64,000 bases of DNA, from the NCBI GenBank assembly GCA_963169745.1, contig CAUJCU010000022.1:1-64000 (forward strand). The letters are read 5' to 3'. Every line of letters starts with the position of its first letter. The first letter of the stretch is position 1. This document shows, piece after piece, positions 26,626-35,611 of the stretch. The notes beneath the pieces are model-generated. The model had not been told where the DNA came from, did no database searches, and was given only the letters and a program-made list of their open reading frames with translations. Both the position numbers and the translations under genes were made by a program. This stretch comes from Bacteroidota bacterium (GTDB lineage: Bacteria; Bacteroidota; Bacteroidia; UBA4408).

Positions 26626-28170
26626 ATGGAAAACACATTAGAGAATAAGAAAAACAACTATATTAAACGAAATAAGAAAGCCAGCGATTTAAGTTTTAAT
26701 CCATTTGAAATTGGGAAACTGCCTCCACAAGCACCTGATTTGGAGGAAGCTGTTTTAGGGGCTCTTATGCTTGAAAAAAATGCACTTTCATCTGTTATTG
26801 ATTTATTAAAAGCAGATGCGTTTTATGTGGAGGCAAACAAACGTATTTATGATGCTATTCTCCAGTTGTGGAAAGATCGTCAAGCTGTAGATATATTAAC
26901 CGTAACAAACCAGCTTAAAAAAACCGGAGAGCTCGAAATTGTTGGTGGAGCCTACTATATATCAAAACTTACTAATCGTGTTGTTTCAAGTGCTAATATT
27001 GAATTTCATGCACGAATTGTGTTACAAAAATACATTCAGCGTATGCTCATTCAAACCAGTACCGAAACCATACGCAGTGCTTATGAGGACAGCACCGATG
27101 TACTTGAGTTATTGGATAAAGCAGAGTCAAGTCTATTTGCAATAGCCGAAAACAATATTAAAAAAAATTATGCTAAAATGAGTGACCTTATTGAAGAGGC
27201 CATTCAGCAAATTGAAAGTGCTAAATCGCAGGAAGATGGAATTAGCGGTATTCCTTCGGGCTTTACCGACTTAGACAAAGTTACCGCAGGATGGCAGCGT
27301 TCAGATTTAATTATTCTTGCTGCACGACCGGGTATGGGAAAAACAGCCTTTGTATTAGCTTTGGCGCGGAATGCTGCTATTGACTTTAATAAACCCGTGG
27401 CTTTTTTCTCACTCGAAATGAGCTCTGTGCAGTTAGTAACACGGCTTATTTCCGGTGAAACAGGCCTAAAAGCTGATAAGTTAAAACGTGGACAATTGGA
27501 AGCTCATGAATGGCAACAGCTCCATTCGAAAATTACAAAACTCTCCGAAGCTCCTATATTTATTGACGATACGCCTGCCTTAAACGTTTTTGATTTACGT
27601 GCTAAACTCAGACGCTTGAAATCAGAACAAAACATTGAAATGGCTGTTATTGACTACTTGCAATTAATGACTGCTGGAGGTGAAGGGAAAGGAACAAGAG
27701 AACAGGAAATTAGTACCATATCCCGTTCTTTAAAAGCAATAGCAAAGGAATTAAACATTCCGGTTATTGTACTCTCTCAATTGAATCGTCAAGTAGAAAC
27801 TCGTGGAGGGACTAACCATAACAAACGCCCTCAGTTAGGAGATCTGAGAGAATCAGGAGCTATTGAACAAGATGCCGATATGGTTATGTTTATATACCGT
27901 CCGGAATATTACAATATTACACAAGATGATAATAACCGTGATTTAAGAGGGTTGGCACAAATTATTATTTCCAAACACAGAAATGGGTCACTCGAAGATG
28001 TAGATCTTAAATTTGTTGCCGAAAATGCCAAATTTGAAGATTACTCGTACAATAGCTCCAACTTTACTGGGATTATTGAGCCTAATGATGATTTTATTGA
28101 TCGAGCTTCGGCACCAAGCATAACAGTAAGCTCACGAATGAATGATATGAATAACGAAGATTTATTTTAA
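26626..28170 (+). CDS. dnaB: Replicative DNA helicase DnaB
   Basis: Hexameric 5'-3' helicase of the replication fork. The N-terminal DnaB domain (LPPQAPDLEEAVLGALMLEK) spans residues 33-140, with a linker to the RecA-like C-terminal ATPase. Walker A is ARPGMGKTAF near residue 233, Walker B is MAVIDYLQLM, the SQLNRQVETR segment and the arginine-finger region SKHRNGSLEDV follow. 514 aa matches Bacteroidota DnaB and no intein interrupts the Walker motifs. The C-terminus has a disordered tail of about 40 residues. Confidence 0.96.
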   Translation: MENTLENKKNNYIKRNKKASDLSFNPFEIGKLPPQAPDLEEAVLGALMLEKNALSSVIDLLKADAFYVEANKRIYDAILQLWKDRQAVDILTVTNQLKKTGELEIVGGAYYISKLTNRVVSSANIEFHARIVLQKYIQRMLIQTSTETIRSAYEDSTDVLELLDKAESSLFAIAENNIKKNYAKMSDLIEEAIQQIESAKSQEDGISGIPSGFTDLDKVTAGWQRSDLIILAARPGMGKTAFVLALARNAAIDFNKPVAFFSLEMSSVQLVTRLISGETGLKADKLKRGQLEAHEWQQLHSKITKLSEAPIFIDDTPALNVFDLRAKLRRLKSEQNIEMAVIDYLQLMTAGGEGKGTREQEISTISRSLKAIAKELNIPVIVLSQLNRQVETRGGTNHNKRPQLGDLRESGAIEQDADMVMFIYRPEYYNITQDDNNRDLRGLAQIIISKHRNGSLEDVDLKFVAENAKFEDYSYNSSNFTGIIEPNDDFIDRASAPSITVSSRMNDMNNEDLF

Positions 28171-28240
28171 TTTTTTTAGTGTTTTATGGAATTTGTTGAT
28201 GACTTGCATCTATGTAGTGTAATCATTAAAAATCATCAAC

Positions 28241-31200
28241 ATGAAACGTTATCTTTTTCTTCTTGTAGCTACTTTTAGCTGCCTTCTTTTAGTAACCGGA
28301 CTAAACAAAGCCGGAATAAATTTTACTCCCGAAACAGAAAATGATTTTATTAAGTCATTAAAAAGTAGTTTTGAAAAGTTTTATCAAAAAATTCCTCAAG
28401 ACAGAGTTTATTTGCATCTTGATAAAACTTTTTATAGCCCGGGCGAAACCATTTGGTATAGTGCCTACCTGCGTCAAGCTGCAGATATGAAGGCATCGGC
28501 AGAAAGTGATATTATTGAAGTGCAGCTTATAGCACCCAATGGAAATGTAGCACAAAATTACAAGCTTGTTTGCCACAAAGGAAAGGCAGCCGGTGATTTT
28601 TCTCTCGCACCCAATACTCCTGGTGGCATGTATAAAATCAGGGCATTTAGTAACTGGCAAAAAAATGAACCCGACACGTTACTTTTTGAAAAAGAAATTT
28701 TGGTGCAAGATATCCTCGTTCCTCGTGTAAAAATGCAATTAGACTTTGATCGTAAAGCTTACGGCCCGGCAGATGAAGTAGTTGCTAAACTTTATTTTGA
28801 AGACAATAGTAATAAGGCATTAGCCCATCAATCTTTTAACTATATCGTACAAATTCAAGGAAAAGAAATACTCCGAAACACCGCTGAAGCAGACAGTGAA
28901 GGAAAAATGTATGTAAAATTTAAGTTGCCTAAAAAATTAGATAGTAATGACGGTCTATTACTCGTAACGCTTCAATATAACGGAAATACTGAAAGTATTT
29001 CGCGAAGTATTCCTGTAGTACTCAACAATATTAGTTTAAAATTTTATCCCGAGGGAGGCGATTTAATAAGTAAAATACCTAATAAAGTGGCCTTTCGCGC
29101 TCTAAATGAATTTGGAAAACCGGCCGATATTGAAGGTATTATTCTAGATAGTAAAGGAAATGAAGTAACTACGTTTAGTAGTTTTCATAATGGACTTGGA
29201 TCCTTTATTTTACCTTGTAAAGAAGATGAAAGATACATTGCAAAAATTAAACGTCCGGCTCAAATAGAACAAGAATATCAATTACCTGAAATGCTTGATC
29301 AAGGCTATGTTTTAAATTGTGTTGCACAAAATAAAGAATCAGTTGAATTAACTATACATAGTACCCGTGATGAAGAATTAGCTCTAGTGGCTATGCTTCG
29401 CGATAAAATTTATTATAGTACTGCCGTAAATACCCAAAACGGAATTGCTCATGTGGTTGTGCCTCTAAGCGCTATGCCTATGGGTGTTTGTCGCTTTACT
29501 TTGTTTGATAGTCAAAAAACGGAACGAGCAGAAAGACTAGTCTTTGTAAACCCCCATAAAAAATTAAACGTTCGTATTACTACTGATAAAGATAAATATT
29601 TACCGCGCGAAAAAGTAACAGCCCAAATCTTAGTTACTGATGATAACGGAATGCCAACACCTGCACAGCTTAGTTTAAGTGTAACCAACGATGAACTTTT
29701 AAGTTTTGCTGATGACAAACAAGGAAATATCTTATCACAACTCTATTTGGAGCAGGACATAAAAGGAAAACTTGATGAACCGGCATTTTATTTCTCAGGA
29801 ACCGAGAAAGCTGCACAAGCAATGGATTATGTTATGTTGACTTATGGCTGGCGCAGATTTAAATGGGAACCTATATTACAAAATCAAAACCCGTTTATTA
29901 ATTTTAAAGCAGAAAAAGCAGAAATAAGTGGAACAGTAGTGGATGCTCAAAGCCAAAAACCAATTGTTGGTGCTGTTATCACTATTGGGAAAAAACAAAT
30001 GCAAACCAATGGAAAAGGTTTTTTTAAAGCCAACGGTGTTGATATTACAGAAAAGCCTAAGTTAATAGTAAAAATGACCGAGTTTGTGACTTATGAACAA
30101 CCTCTCTTAAATTATGAAACAGGTAAAACAATTTATCTGCAAAACAAAAATTATAAAATTACCGAAGAAACGGCATTGATGGATGATATGCAGTTTAATA
30201 TGGGTGGTGCACCAGAAGCAAATAACTTTCAGTTAAGAAGAGAAGATCCCGGAAATATTTATAAAAATAAAAAACCATTAGCTAACAGAGCTGATAATCG
30301 AAAAGGGCAAAAGAACATTATTTTTCAAAAAGATGAACAGGTACAAATAAAAGGGAAAAAAGAGATGGGTGCTTTAGTTCCCATGCAGGCCATAGTTCCT
30401 GCTGGGAAAAACAAAATTGGTCGTGCTGAAAATTTAGAAATGGAAGATGAGTTAAACATACAGACTCCTATAGTAAGTTATTACAGAGCACGCCAGTTTG
30501 ATACCATTGATTACACTCAAATTAAAACAACAGTTAGAACAGATTTTCGTAATACAATATACTGGAATCCGGACATTGAAATTGACAGAACGGGGAAGAA
30601 AACTATAAGCTTTTACACTTGTGATGAGCTGGCTTCATTTAAAATCATTACGGAAGGAATTGGAACAAATGGAAATGGTGCTCATGCTGAGAAAAAAATA
30701 TTTACACAGCAGCCCTTGTCCCTCAGCCTCAAAGTACCACCCCACTTAATCCAAGACGATCAAGTAAGCATTCCCTTTATCTTAAAAAACAATACGAACA
30801 AATCGTTAAGCGGACGTTTGTCTGTGTTAGTACCAACATGGCTAACTGCTCTTGAAGAATTTCCTCAACAGCTTACATTAGCTTCACAAGAAAGCAAAAC
30901 AGTATTCTTAAAATACAAAATAGCTTCTACGCAGGATAGTGGAAAAATATCAGTAGCCTTTAACTGTGGTGATTTTAATGATATGATGGAGCAAAATATT
31001 CAAACAGAGGCAAAAGGATTCCCCGTTCAGGTAAGCTTTAGTGGAAAAGAAACAAATAAGGCCTATGAACTGCATGTTTCTAATTTAGTAAAAGGCTCTT
31101 TAATAGCTAGTGTAACTGCCTATCCGAGTATTGTTAGTGACCTGTTAAAGGGTGTAGAAAGTATTTTCAGAGAACCTACAGGTTGCTTTGAACAAACTTC

Positions 31201-32602
31201 TATGAGTAGTTACCCCAATATTTTAGTGAAAGATTATTTGAATACCATCAACGAGGATGATCCTAAAATAACACAACGAGCCAATAACCTTATTGAAAAG
31301 GGATACCAAAAATTAATTACGTTTGAAACAAAAGAAAAAGGGTATGAATGGTTTGGAGGAGCACCAGGCCATGAAGCATTAACTGCATACGGATTAATGC
31401 AGTTTAATGATATGAAAAAGGTTTACACCGGAGTAGATCAAAAAATGGTAGATCGTACAGCACAATGGCTTTTAGCCAGCCGTGACGGAAAAGGTGGTTA
31501 CAAAAGAAACAGCAAGGCCCTTGATAATTTTGGGGGAGCTGCAAAAAATATTACCGATGCTTACATTACCTATGCATTGGCCTGCGCCAATTTTGAAGAT
31601 ATTAAAGTAGAGTTAGATAATTTATATGACGAAGCTAAAAAATCAAATGACCCCTATATTATGGGCTTGGCGACTAATGCACTTTTTGCCTGGCATAAAG
31701 ATAAAAGAGCTTTATCCATACTCCAAAACTTAATGAAGAAACAAGAAGCAGATGGAAGCTTTATGGGAAGCAACCATTCTATTACACGCAGCTCCGGAAA
31801 AGCTTTGCGTGTGGAAACAACTTCGCTTGCTGTAATGGCTATGATTCAATCGGGTGAAATAAGTCAGAATTTAATCAATAATGCTGTTGACTTTCTTATT
31901 AAATCACGCAACGGGAATGGTGATTTTGGGAACACACAGGCCAGTATTATGGCTTTAAAAGCACTCACTGCTTATGCAAAATATGCCAAAAAAACGACCG
32001 AAGATGGGACTTTGGAACTATATGTTGATGGTAAGAAAGTTGCTGAAAAAGAATATAAAGCCGGAGAAAAAGATGCTATTGTTATTGCAGGAGTAGAAAA
32101 ATATTTAGGAGAAGGGAAAAGTAAACTAGAACTAAAATATAAAAACACACAAAGTCCATTACCATATTCTATTGCTGTATCGTGGCATACTGATTTACCT
32201 AATTCAGCTAAGGAGTGTTTGGTTGGGTTAGATGTTAAATTAGCAAATACTAAAGTAAAAGTTGGTGAAACAGTAAGGCTCAGAATGAAATTAGAGAACA
32301 AAACTCATGAAGGTTTACCCAATACTATGGTGGTACTTGGAATACCTGCGGGCTGTAGTGTGCAGCCTTGGCAGTTAAAAGAAATGACAGATAAAAAATG
32401 GATTGATTATTATGAAATTGAAGGAAACAGAATAAATATATACTACCGTCAAATGGCCCCTTCAGAAATTAAAGAGCTAAATTTTGATTTGAAAGCTGAA
32501 GTGCCGGGTGTTTATCAATCACCAGCCAGTTGCGCCTACCTGTATTATACCAATGAGTATAAAGTTTGGGAAGGACTACCTGAAATAGCCGTAATTCCTT
32601 AA
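28241..32602 (+). CDS. Alpha-2-macroglobulin family protein with intact thioester
   Basis: 1453 aa with an N-terminal hydrophobic signal (YLFLLVATFSCLLLVTGL). MG-like domains begin with KIPQDRVYLHLDKTFYSPGE, typical of bacterial A2M MG2. A carboxypeptidase-regulatory-like beta domain lies near residues 565-630 (ISGTVVDAQSQKPIVGAVI), followed by a disordered basic linker. The A2M domain starts about residue 760 (YWNPDIEIDRTGKK). The thioester motif is GCFEQ with Cys982, so the reactive Cys and Gln are kept although the usual glycine between them is Phe. The alpha-alpha toroid follows. Known bacterial homologues trap attacking proteases. No PBP1C partner gene is adjacent. Confidence 0.9.
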   Translation: MKRYLFLLVATFSCLLLVTGLNKAGINFTPETENDFIKSLKSSFEKFYQKIPQDRVYLHLDKTFYSPGETIWYSAYLRQAADMKASAESDIIEVQLIAPNGNVAQNYKLVCHKGKAAGDFSLAPNTPGGMYKIRAFSNWQKNEPDTLLFEKEILVQDILVPRVKMQLDFDRKAYGPADEVVAKLYFEDNSNKALAHQSFNYIVQIQGKEILRNTAEADSEGKMYVKFKLPKKLDSNDGLLLVTLQYNGNTESISRSIPVVLNNISLKFYPEGGDLISKIPNKVAFRALNEFGKPADIEGIILDSKGNEVTTFSSFHNGLGSFILPCKEDERYIAKIKRPAQIEQEYQLPEMLDQGYVLNCVAQNKESVELTIHSTRDEELALVAMLRDKIYYSTAVNTQNGIAHVVVPLSAMPMGVCRFTLFDSQKTERAERLVFVNPHKKLNVRITTDKDKYLPREKVTAQILVTDDNGMPTPAQLSLSVTNDELLSFADDKQGNILSQLYLEQDIKGKLDEPAFYFSGTEKAAQAMDYVMLTYGWRRFKWEPILQNQNPFINFKAEKAEISGTVVDAQSQKPIVGAVITIGKKQMQTNGKGFFKANGVDITEKPKLIVKMTEFVTYEQPLLNYETGKTIYLQNKNYKITEETALMDDMQFNMGGAPEANNFQLRREDPGNIYKNKKPLANRADNRKGQKNIIFQKDEQVQIKGKKEMGALVPMQAIVPAGKNKIGRAENLEMEDELNIQTPIVSYYRARQFDTIDYTQIKTTVRTDFRNTIYWNPDIEIDRTGKKTISFYTCDELASFKIITEGIGTNGNGAHAEKKIFTQQPLSLSLKVPPHLIQDDQVSIPFILKNNTNKSLSGRLSVLVPTWLTALEEFPQQLTLASQESKTVFLKYKIASTQDSGKISVAFNCGDFNDMMEQNIQTEAKGFPVQVSFSGKETNKAYELHVSNLVKGSLIASVTAYPSIVSDLLKGVESIFREPTGCFEQTSMSSYPNILVKDYLNTINEDDPKITQRANNLIEKGYQKLITFETKEKGYEWFGGAPGHEALTAYGLMQFNDMKKVYTGVDQKMVDRTAQWLLASRDGKGGYKRNSKALDNFGGAAKNITDAYITYALACANFEDIKVELDNLYDEAKKSNDPYIMGLATNALFAWHKDKRALSILQNLMKKQEADGSFMGSNHSITRSSGKALRVETTSLAVMAMIQSGEISQNLINNAVDFLIKSRNGNGDFGNTQASIMALKALTAYAKYAKKTTEDGTLELYVDGKKVAEKEYKAGEKDAIVIAGVEKYLGEGKSKLELKYKNTQSPLPYSIAVSWHTDLPNSAKECLVGLDVKLANTKVKVGETVRLRMKLENKTHEGLPNTMVVLGIPAGCSVQPWQLKEMTDKKWIDYYEIEGNRINIYYRQMAPSEIKELNFDLKAEVPGVYQSPASCAYLYYTNEYKVWEGLPEIAVIP

Positions 32603-32606
32603 ATAA

Positions 32607-32646
32607 AAAGAAGCCGTTAGATTTCTCTAACGGCTTCTTTTTTTAA
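32607..32646. terminator. Bidirectional terminator between A2M and yceI genes
   Basis: AAAGAAGCCGTTAGA (32607-32621) pairs perfectly with TCTAACGGCTTCTTT (32626-32640), flanked by A on the left and T on the right. It serves both convergent genes. Confidence 0.9.
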
Positions 32647-32657
32647 CCAAACCAAAC

Positions 32658-33245
32658 TTATTTTTTTTCAAGAGCGTACTCTAAGTTAATAACTATTTCT
32701 ACATCATCAGATACTACAGCCGTTGAACCCGACATGGTATTCCATTTTAAACCATACTCTAATCTTTTAATGGTTCCTGTTGCTTTAAATCCGGCCTTGG
32801 TATTACCCCAAGGGTCATTTTGTACCCCTCTGTGAACCACATCAAATTTTACCCTTTTGGTTACATCTCTAATGGTTAAATCTCCCTCTAAGATATATTT
32901 ATTTCCACTTGATTTTTTAAAGGATACTGCTTTAAATGTCATTTTAGGGAACTTTTCTGCATTAAAAAAATCATCACTTTTTAAATGCTTGTCACGCATA
33001 TCATTATCGGTGTTTATTGAGTTCACATCCACAGTAAATGTAATGGCCGCATCCGTAAAATCATCATTTTTTGAGCTCAGTGTGCCGTCAAACGATTTAA
33101 AACTACCTTCTACTTCAGATACCATTAAATGGGTTACTGAAAATTTCACACTTGAATGTGAGGGATCTAACTTCCAATTTTTTTGTGCCCATACTGAGAC
33201 ACTTAAAAGCATTGCAACAAGAGATAAGCTTAATTTTTCTTTCAT
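32658..33245 (-). CDS. YceI-family periplasmic lipid-binding protein
   Basis: 195 aa with a signal peptide (LSLVAMLLSVSVWAQ) and the YceI beta-barrel. The family N-terminus NWKLDPSHSSVKFSVTHLMV is followed by VEGSFKSFDGTL, NTDNDMRDKHLKSDDFFNAE and LTIRDVTKRVKFDV. YceI proteins bind isoprenoid-like or amphiphilic molecules in the periplasm. No neighbouring biosynthetic gene hints at the ligand here. Confidence 0.92.
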   Translation of the reverse strand: MKEKLSLSLVAMLLSVSVWAQKNWKLDPSHSSVKFSVTHLMVSEVEGSFKSFDGTLSSKNDDFTDAAITFTVDVNSINTDNDMRDKHLKSDDFFNAEKFPKMTFKAVSFKKSSGNKYILEGDLTIRDVTKRVKFDVVHRGVQNDPWGNTKAGFKATGTIKRLEYGLKWNTMSGSTAVVSDDVEIVINLEYALEKK

Positions 33246-33552
33246 AATTTATAGGTGTTAATTTGAGGCAAAGATGTAAGGAATAAGGAAATAAAAAGTT
33301 GACTTAGGTTAATATTTACAGGCTATATTTTTTTATTCTAGAGTAGTCAAAAAATATTTTCTTAGTATAAAATGAACACATATACACTTCAAAATCGTAT
33401 AGTAAAACATACATTCTGTCATAGGGCTGACATATTAGGGCTCCATTTTCTGAATAAGCTTCTTTGGCATACTAATTGTCACAAAAAAGCTAAACATTAA
33501 AATCTATATTAAAAAAACATCTAATTTTGTACCCGATAATACAATAATAATA
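33246..33552. other. 307-bp divergent intergenic region
   Basis: No coding frame. It separates the divergent yceI and Bax-inhibitor-1 genes and must hold both promoters. On the plus strand TAATTTTG (33522-33529) is a good -7 box. On the minus strand CATCTTTG (33275-33282) is a one-mismatch box for yceI. No further structure recognised. Confidence 0.6.
33522..33529 (+). promoter_or_regulatory. Candidate -7 box TAATTTTG before Bax-inhibitor-1 gene
   Basis: Exact TAnnTTTG match 23 bp before the ATG at 33553. No -33 TTG at the expected spacing. Confidence 0.4.
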
Positions 33553-34281
33553 ATGGAAAGTAATCAGTTTAATATTTCAGGAAATACGAATTATTCATAC
33601 TCCGATGCCAGTTCGCGCACATTTATGTCCAGTGTTTTTTCATGGATGTTTTTTGCCTTAATGGTAACCTCTATTGCAGCTTGGTGGTTTGCCAGTGAAC
33701 CGTCTTTACTACAAATGCTTATAGGCGAAACGGGCAAATTGTCGCTGCTAGGCTGGGTTGTTACGCTGGCACCATTAGGTTTTGTTATGCTTATGTCGTT
33801 TGCATTCAACAAATTATCCTATTCTACCTTGGTTATACTTTTTATTGTATATTCTGCCTTGGTTGGAGTTAGCTTTAGCTTTATTTTACTAGCCTACACC
33901 TTAAGCTCTATATTTACTACATTCGCAATAACTGCCGGAATGTTCGGCACTATGGCCTTTGTAGGATATACTACTAAAACTGATTTGACTTCGTTTGGGC
34001 GTATTATGTTTATGGGCTTAGTAGGAATAATAATAGCTTCATTAGTTAACTTCTTTATGCACAGCAGCACCTTAGATTATATTATTAGTTATGTGGGAGT
34101 GGCTGTGTTTACAGGCTTAACCGCTTATGATGTACAAAAAATAAAAATGATTGGACAAGGCACTGTTTATGGTTCTGAAAATAGCAAAAAGTTGTCAATA
34201 TTGGGTGCTTTAACACTCTATCTTGATTTTATTAACCTTTTCTTAATGTTACTTCGATTGTTTGGAAATAGAAGAGAGTAA
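33553..34281 (+). CDS. Bax inhibitor-1 / YccA family membrane protein
   Basis: 242-aa inner-membrane protein with about seven hydrophobic helices (SVFSWMFFALMVTSIAAWWF, YSTLVILFIVYSALVGVSFS and others). The family feature near the end, GLTAYDVQKIK, and the final LYLDFINLFLMLLRLFGNR are clear. Homologues (YccA, YetJ) are linked to ion leak or protease modulation. The short soluble N-terminus is Ser/Asn-rich. Monocistronic, ending in a bidirectional terminator. Confidence 0.92.
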   Translation: MESNQFNISGNTNYSYSDASSRTFMSSVFSWMFFALMVTSIAAWWFASEPSLLQMLIGETGKLSLLGWVVTLAPLGFVMLMSFAFNKLSYSTLVILFIVYSALVGVSFSFILLAYTLSSIFTTFAITAGMFGTMAFVGYTTKTDLTSFGRIMFMGLVGIIIASLVNFFMHSSTLDYIISYVGVAVFTGLTAYDVQKIKMIGQGTVYGSENSKKLSILGALTLYLDFINLFLMLLRLFGNRRE

Positions 34282-34302
34282 CTTATTATTAACTTACCTT
34301 AT

Positions 34303-34344
34303 AAAAAAAGCCTGTTTAAGTATTTCTTAAACAGGCTTTTTTTA
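34303..34344. terminator. Bidirectional terminator
   Basis: AAAAAAAGCCTGTTTAAG (34303-34320) pairs with CTTAAACAGGCTTTTTTT (34326-34343) around TATTT, a perfect long stem with A and T flanks for the two convergent genes. Confidence 0.9.
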
Positions 34345-34350
34345 TTGGTC

Positions 34351-34758
34351 TTACTTTTGTTTTTCTTCGTATTCTTTTCTCTTATACATCAGCCAACTTT
34401 TAGCATCTTCCAAATTAGTAAATATTTTTGTTGGACTATCCGGTTTATTAAAATTAATATAAAAATTACTGGATATTCGTGTGCCTAAGGTATTGACGCA
34501 AATTGCCTGAGCTATACAATATTTTTGAGTATCGGGGTCGGCTGCATATTCACGCACCTCGGCTGTCATATCAATATGCCCTAAGGCTACAATCAAAGTG
34601 CAATGCATTTCGTCACTGGTTAGCTCTAAAGTAGCTTTTCGGTGTTCTTTAGAATCTTGAAGAGTAATTTCACTACCCGGAAAAACCTCAATGTAGAGTA
34701 GTTTTTCGTTTCTGTGATAGGTAATTTTTGCTGTTTTTGTAAGTATTGTATCCCCCAA
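34351..34758 (-). CDS. Small protein of unknown function behind a G10 tract
   Basis: 135 aa, soluble, with no signal peptide. I do not recognise it with certainty. The beta-rich N-terminus followed by a helix (KIFTNLEDAKSWLMYKRKEY) recalls small STAS/SpoIIAA-like proteins of Bacteroidota, which is only a suggestion. No ATG precedes the conserved-looking part. The frame opens with TTG at 34756-34758. Ten G residues lie 5 bases upstream of that codon on the coding strand, where a ribosome-binding site would be. Length changes in the tract could alter translation. Confidence 0.6.
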   Translation of the reverse strand: MGDTILTKTAKITYHRNEKLLYIEVFPGSEITLQDSKEHRKATLELTSDEMHCTLIVALGHIDMTAEVREYAADPDTQKYCIAQAICVNTLGTRISSNFYINFNKPDSPTKIFTNLEDAKSWLMYKRKEYEEKQK

Positions 34759-35126
34759 TTTTGCCCCCCCCCCTAAAAAAATTAGTTAATATTTATATTG
34801 CTGCAAAGTAACGATTAAAAAATTTAACTCGGAGGCATTTTTCTTGCGTTTATCTAAAAAAAGACTCTTGATTTTGTTAAGAATCTTTTAAAATTGTTAA
34901 AAATTGATTTTTTAAAAGAAATCAAAAGAATGAAATGTTCTAATTTATAGAAATAAGGTCACTATATTAATACTTACATACGATTAATTTAGTTCCTTTT
35001 ATTATGTTAAGAGTAAATGTGGTTTTGTATTTTATTAGCGTACTAATAACTAAGGTCGCTATGTATTACTCTTTTTTTAGTTTTTAACCGGTAACGCAAG
35101 AGTGTTAAACAGAACAGATAAAAATA
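34759..35126. other. Intergenic region with a C10/G10 homopolymer
   Basis: No credible gene. At 34764-34773 there are ten consecutive C (G on the minus strand), adjacent to the start of the small unknown gene. A minus-strand TTACTTTG (34803-34810, one mismatch to the -7 consensus) could be its promoter. The remainder, 34860-35126, is AT-rich and featureless to my reading. Confidence 0.5.
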
Positions 35127-35153
35127 CAAAAAGCGAGTTATACTCGCTTTTTG
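35127..35153 (-). terminator. Terminator after tRNA-Phe
   Basis: CAAAAAGCGAGT and ACTCGCTTTTTG form a perfect 12-bp stem around a 3-nt loop, just downstream of tRNA-Phe on the minus strand, with the poly-T end of the stem acting as the T run. Confidence 0.8.
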
Positions 35154-35159
35154 TAGTAG

Positions 35160-35232
35160 TGGTACCTCCAGGAATCGAACCAGGGACACAAGGATTTTCA
35201 GTCCTTTGCTCTACCAACTGAGCTAAGGTACC
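35160..35232 (-). tRNA. tRNA-Phe (GAA)
   Basis: 73 nt on the minus strand. The acceptor stem GGTACCT pairs with AGGTACC, with discriminator A at 35160 and no encoded CCA. The D-arm AGCTCAGTTGGTAGAGC is standard. The anticodon stem AAGGA/TCCTT encloses the loop CTGAAAA with anticodon GAA. The T-arm contains GGTTCGATTCC. Confidence 0.96.
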
Positions 35233-35249
35233 CCGTTTTTTGTGGCTGG

Positions 35250-35257
35250 CAAAGGTA
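35250..35257 (-). promoter_or_regulatory. Promoter for tRNA-Phe
   Basis: The minus strand reads CAAAGGTA reversed, i.e. TACCTTTG, with TTTG 18 bp upstream (35276-35279). Both match the Bacteroidota consensus and lie 17 bp before the tRNA. Confidence 0.6.
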
Positions 35258-35411
35258 ATTCTTTTTTTCATTCTTCAAAAAATATACTCAGAAAAACCAA
35301 ATTCACAGTCTTTCAATTTAAAAATCAAATAATTATAATAACTAAACTGTTGCTAATCTAAATTGTAAAGTGGCTTTTTTCAGATTTTTTTTTGAAAACA
35401 ATTTTTTTAAC

Positions 35412-35419
35412 TACTTTTG
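35412..35419 (+). promoter_or_regulatory. Promoter for tRNA-Gln
   Basis: TTTG (35391-35394)-N17-TACTTTTG, a good consensus promoter 10 bp before the tRNA. Confidence 0.6.
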
Positions 35420-35429
35420 CAGCCCTTGA

Positions 35430-35500
35430 TGTCCGATGGTGTAATGGTAACACTCCAGATTTTGATTCTGTCATTCAAGGTTCGAATCCTTGTCGGACAA
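35430..35500 (+). tRNA. tRNA-Gln (TTG)
   Basis: 71 nt. The acceptor stem TGTCCGA pairs with TCGGACA, with discriminator A at 35500. The anticodon stem CAGA/TCTG encloses the loop TTTTGAT with anticodon TTG. The T-arm contains GGTTCGAATCC. CCA is not encoded. Confidence 0.95.
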
Positions 35501-35504
35501 CTTT

Positions 35505-35532
35505 AAAAGCCCTGAATATCAGGGCTTTTTTA
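35505..35532 (+). terminator. Terminator after tRNA-Gln
   Basis: AAAAGCCCTGA and TCAGGGCTTTT form a perfect stem around ATA, followed by further T. Confidence 0.88.
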
Positions 35533-35598
35533 TTAGAATAAAATTCAATTTATCACCTTTGCACACGTTAAATTTACTGCTGGTTTATTCTTTTTACT

Positions 35599-35606
35599 TA
35601 CTTTTG
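35599..35606 (+). promoter_or_regulatory. Candidate -7 box before small lipoprotein gene
   Basis: TACTTTTG exactly matches TAnnTTTG and ends 5 bp before the ATG at 35612, so any leader would be minimal. No -33 TTG seen at normal spacing. Confidence 0.35.
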
Positions 35607-35611
35607 TTCTG

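Noticed and set aside
26626-28170. Possible intein in DnaB
   Set aside because: Length is normal and the Walker A and B regions are uninterrupted.
35077-35271. 64-aa minus-strand ORF across tRNA-Phe
   Set aside because: It is the translation of the tRNA gene itself (the familiar LAQLVEQRTENPCVPGSIPG shadow), so not a protein gene.
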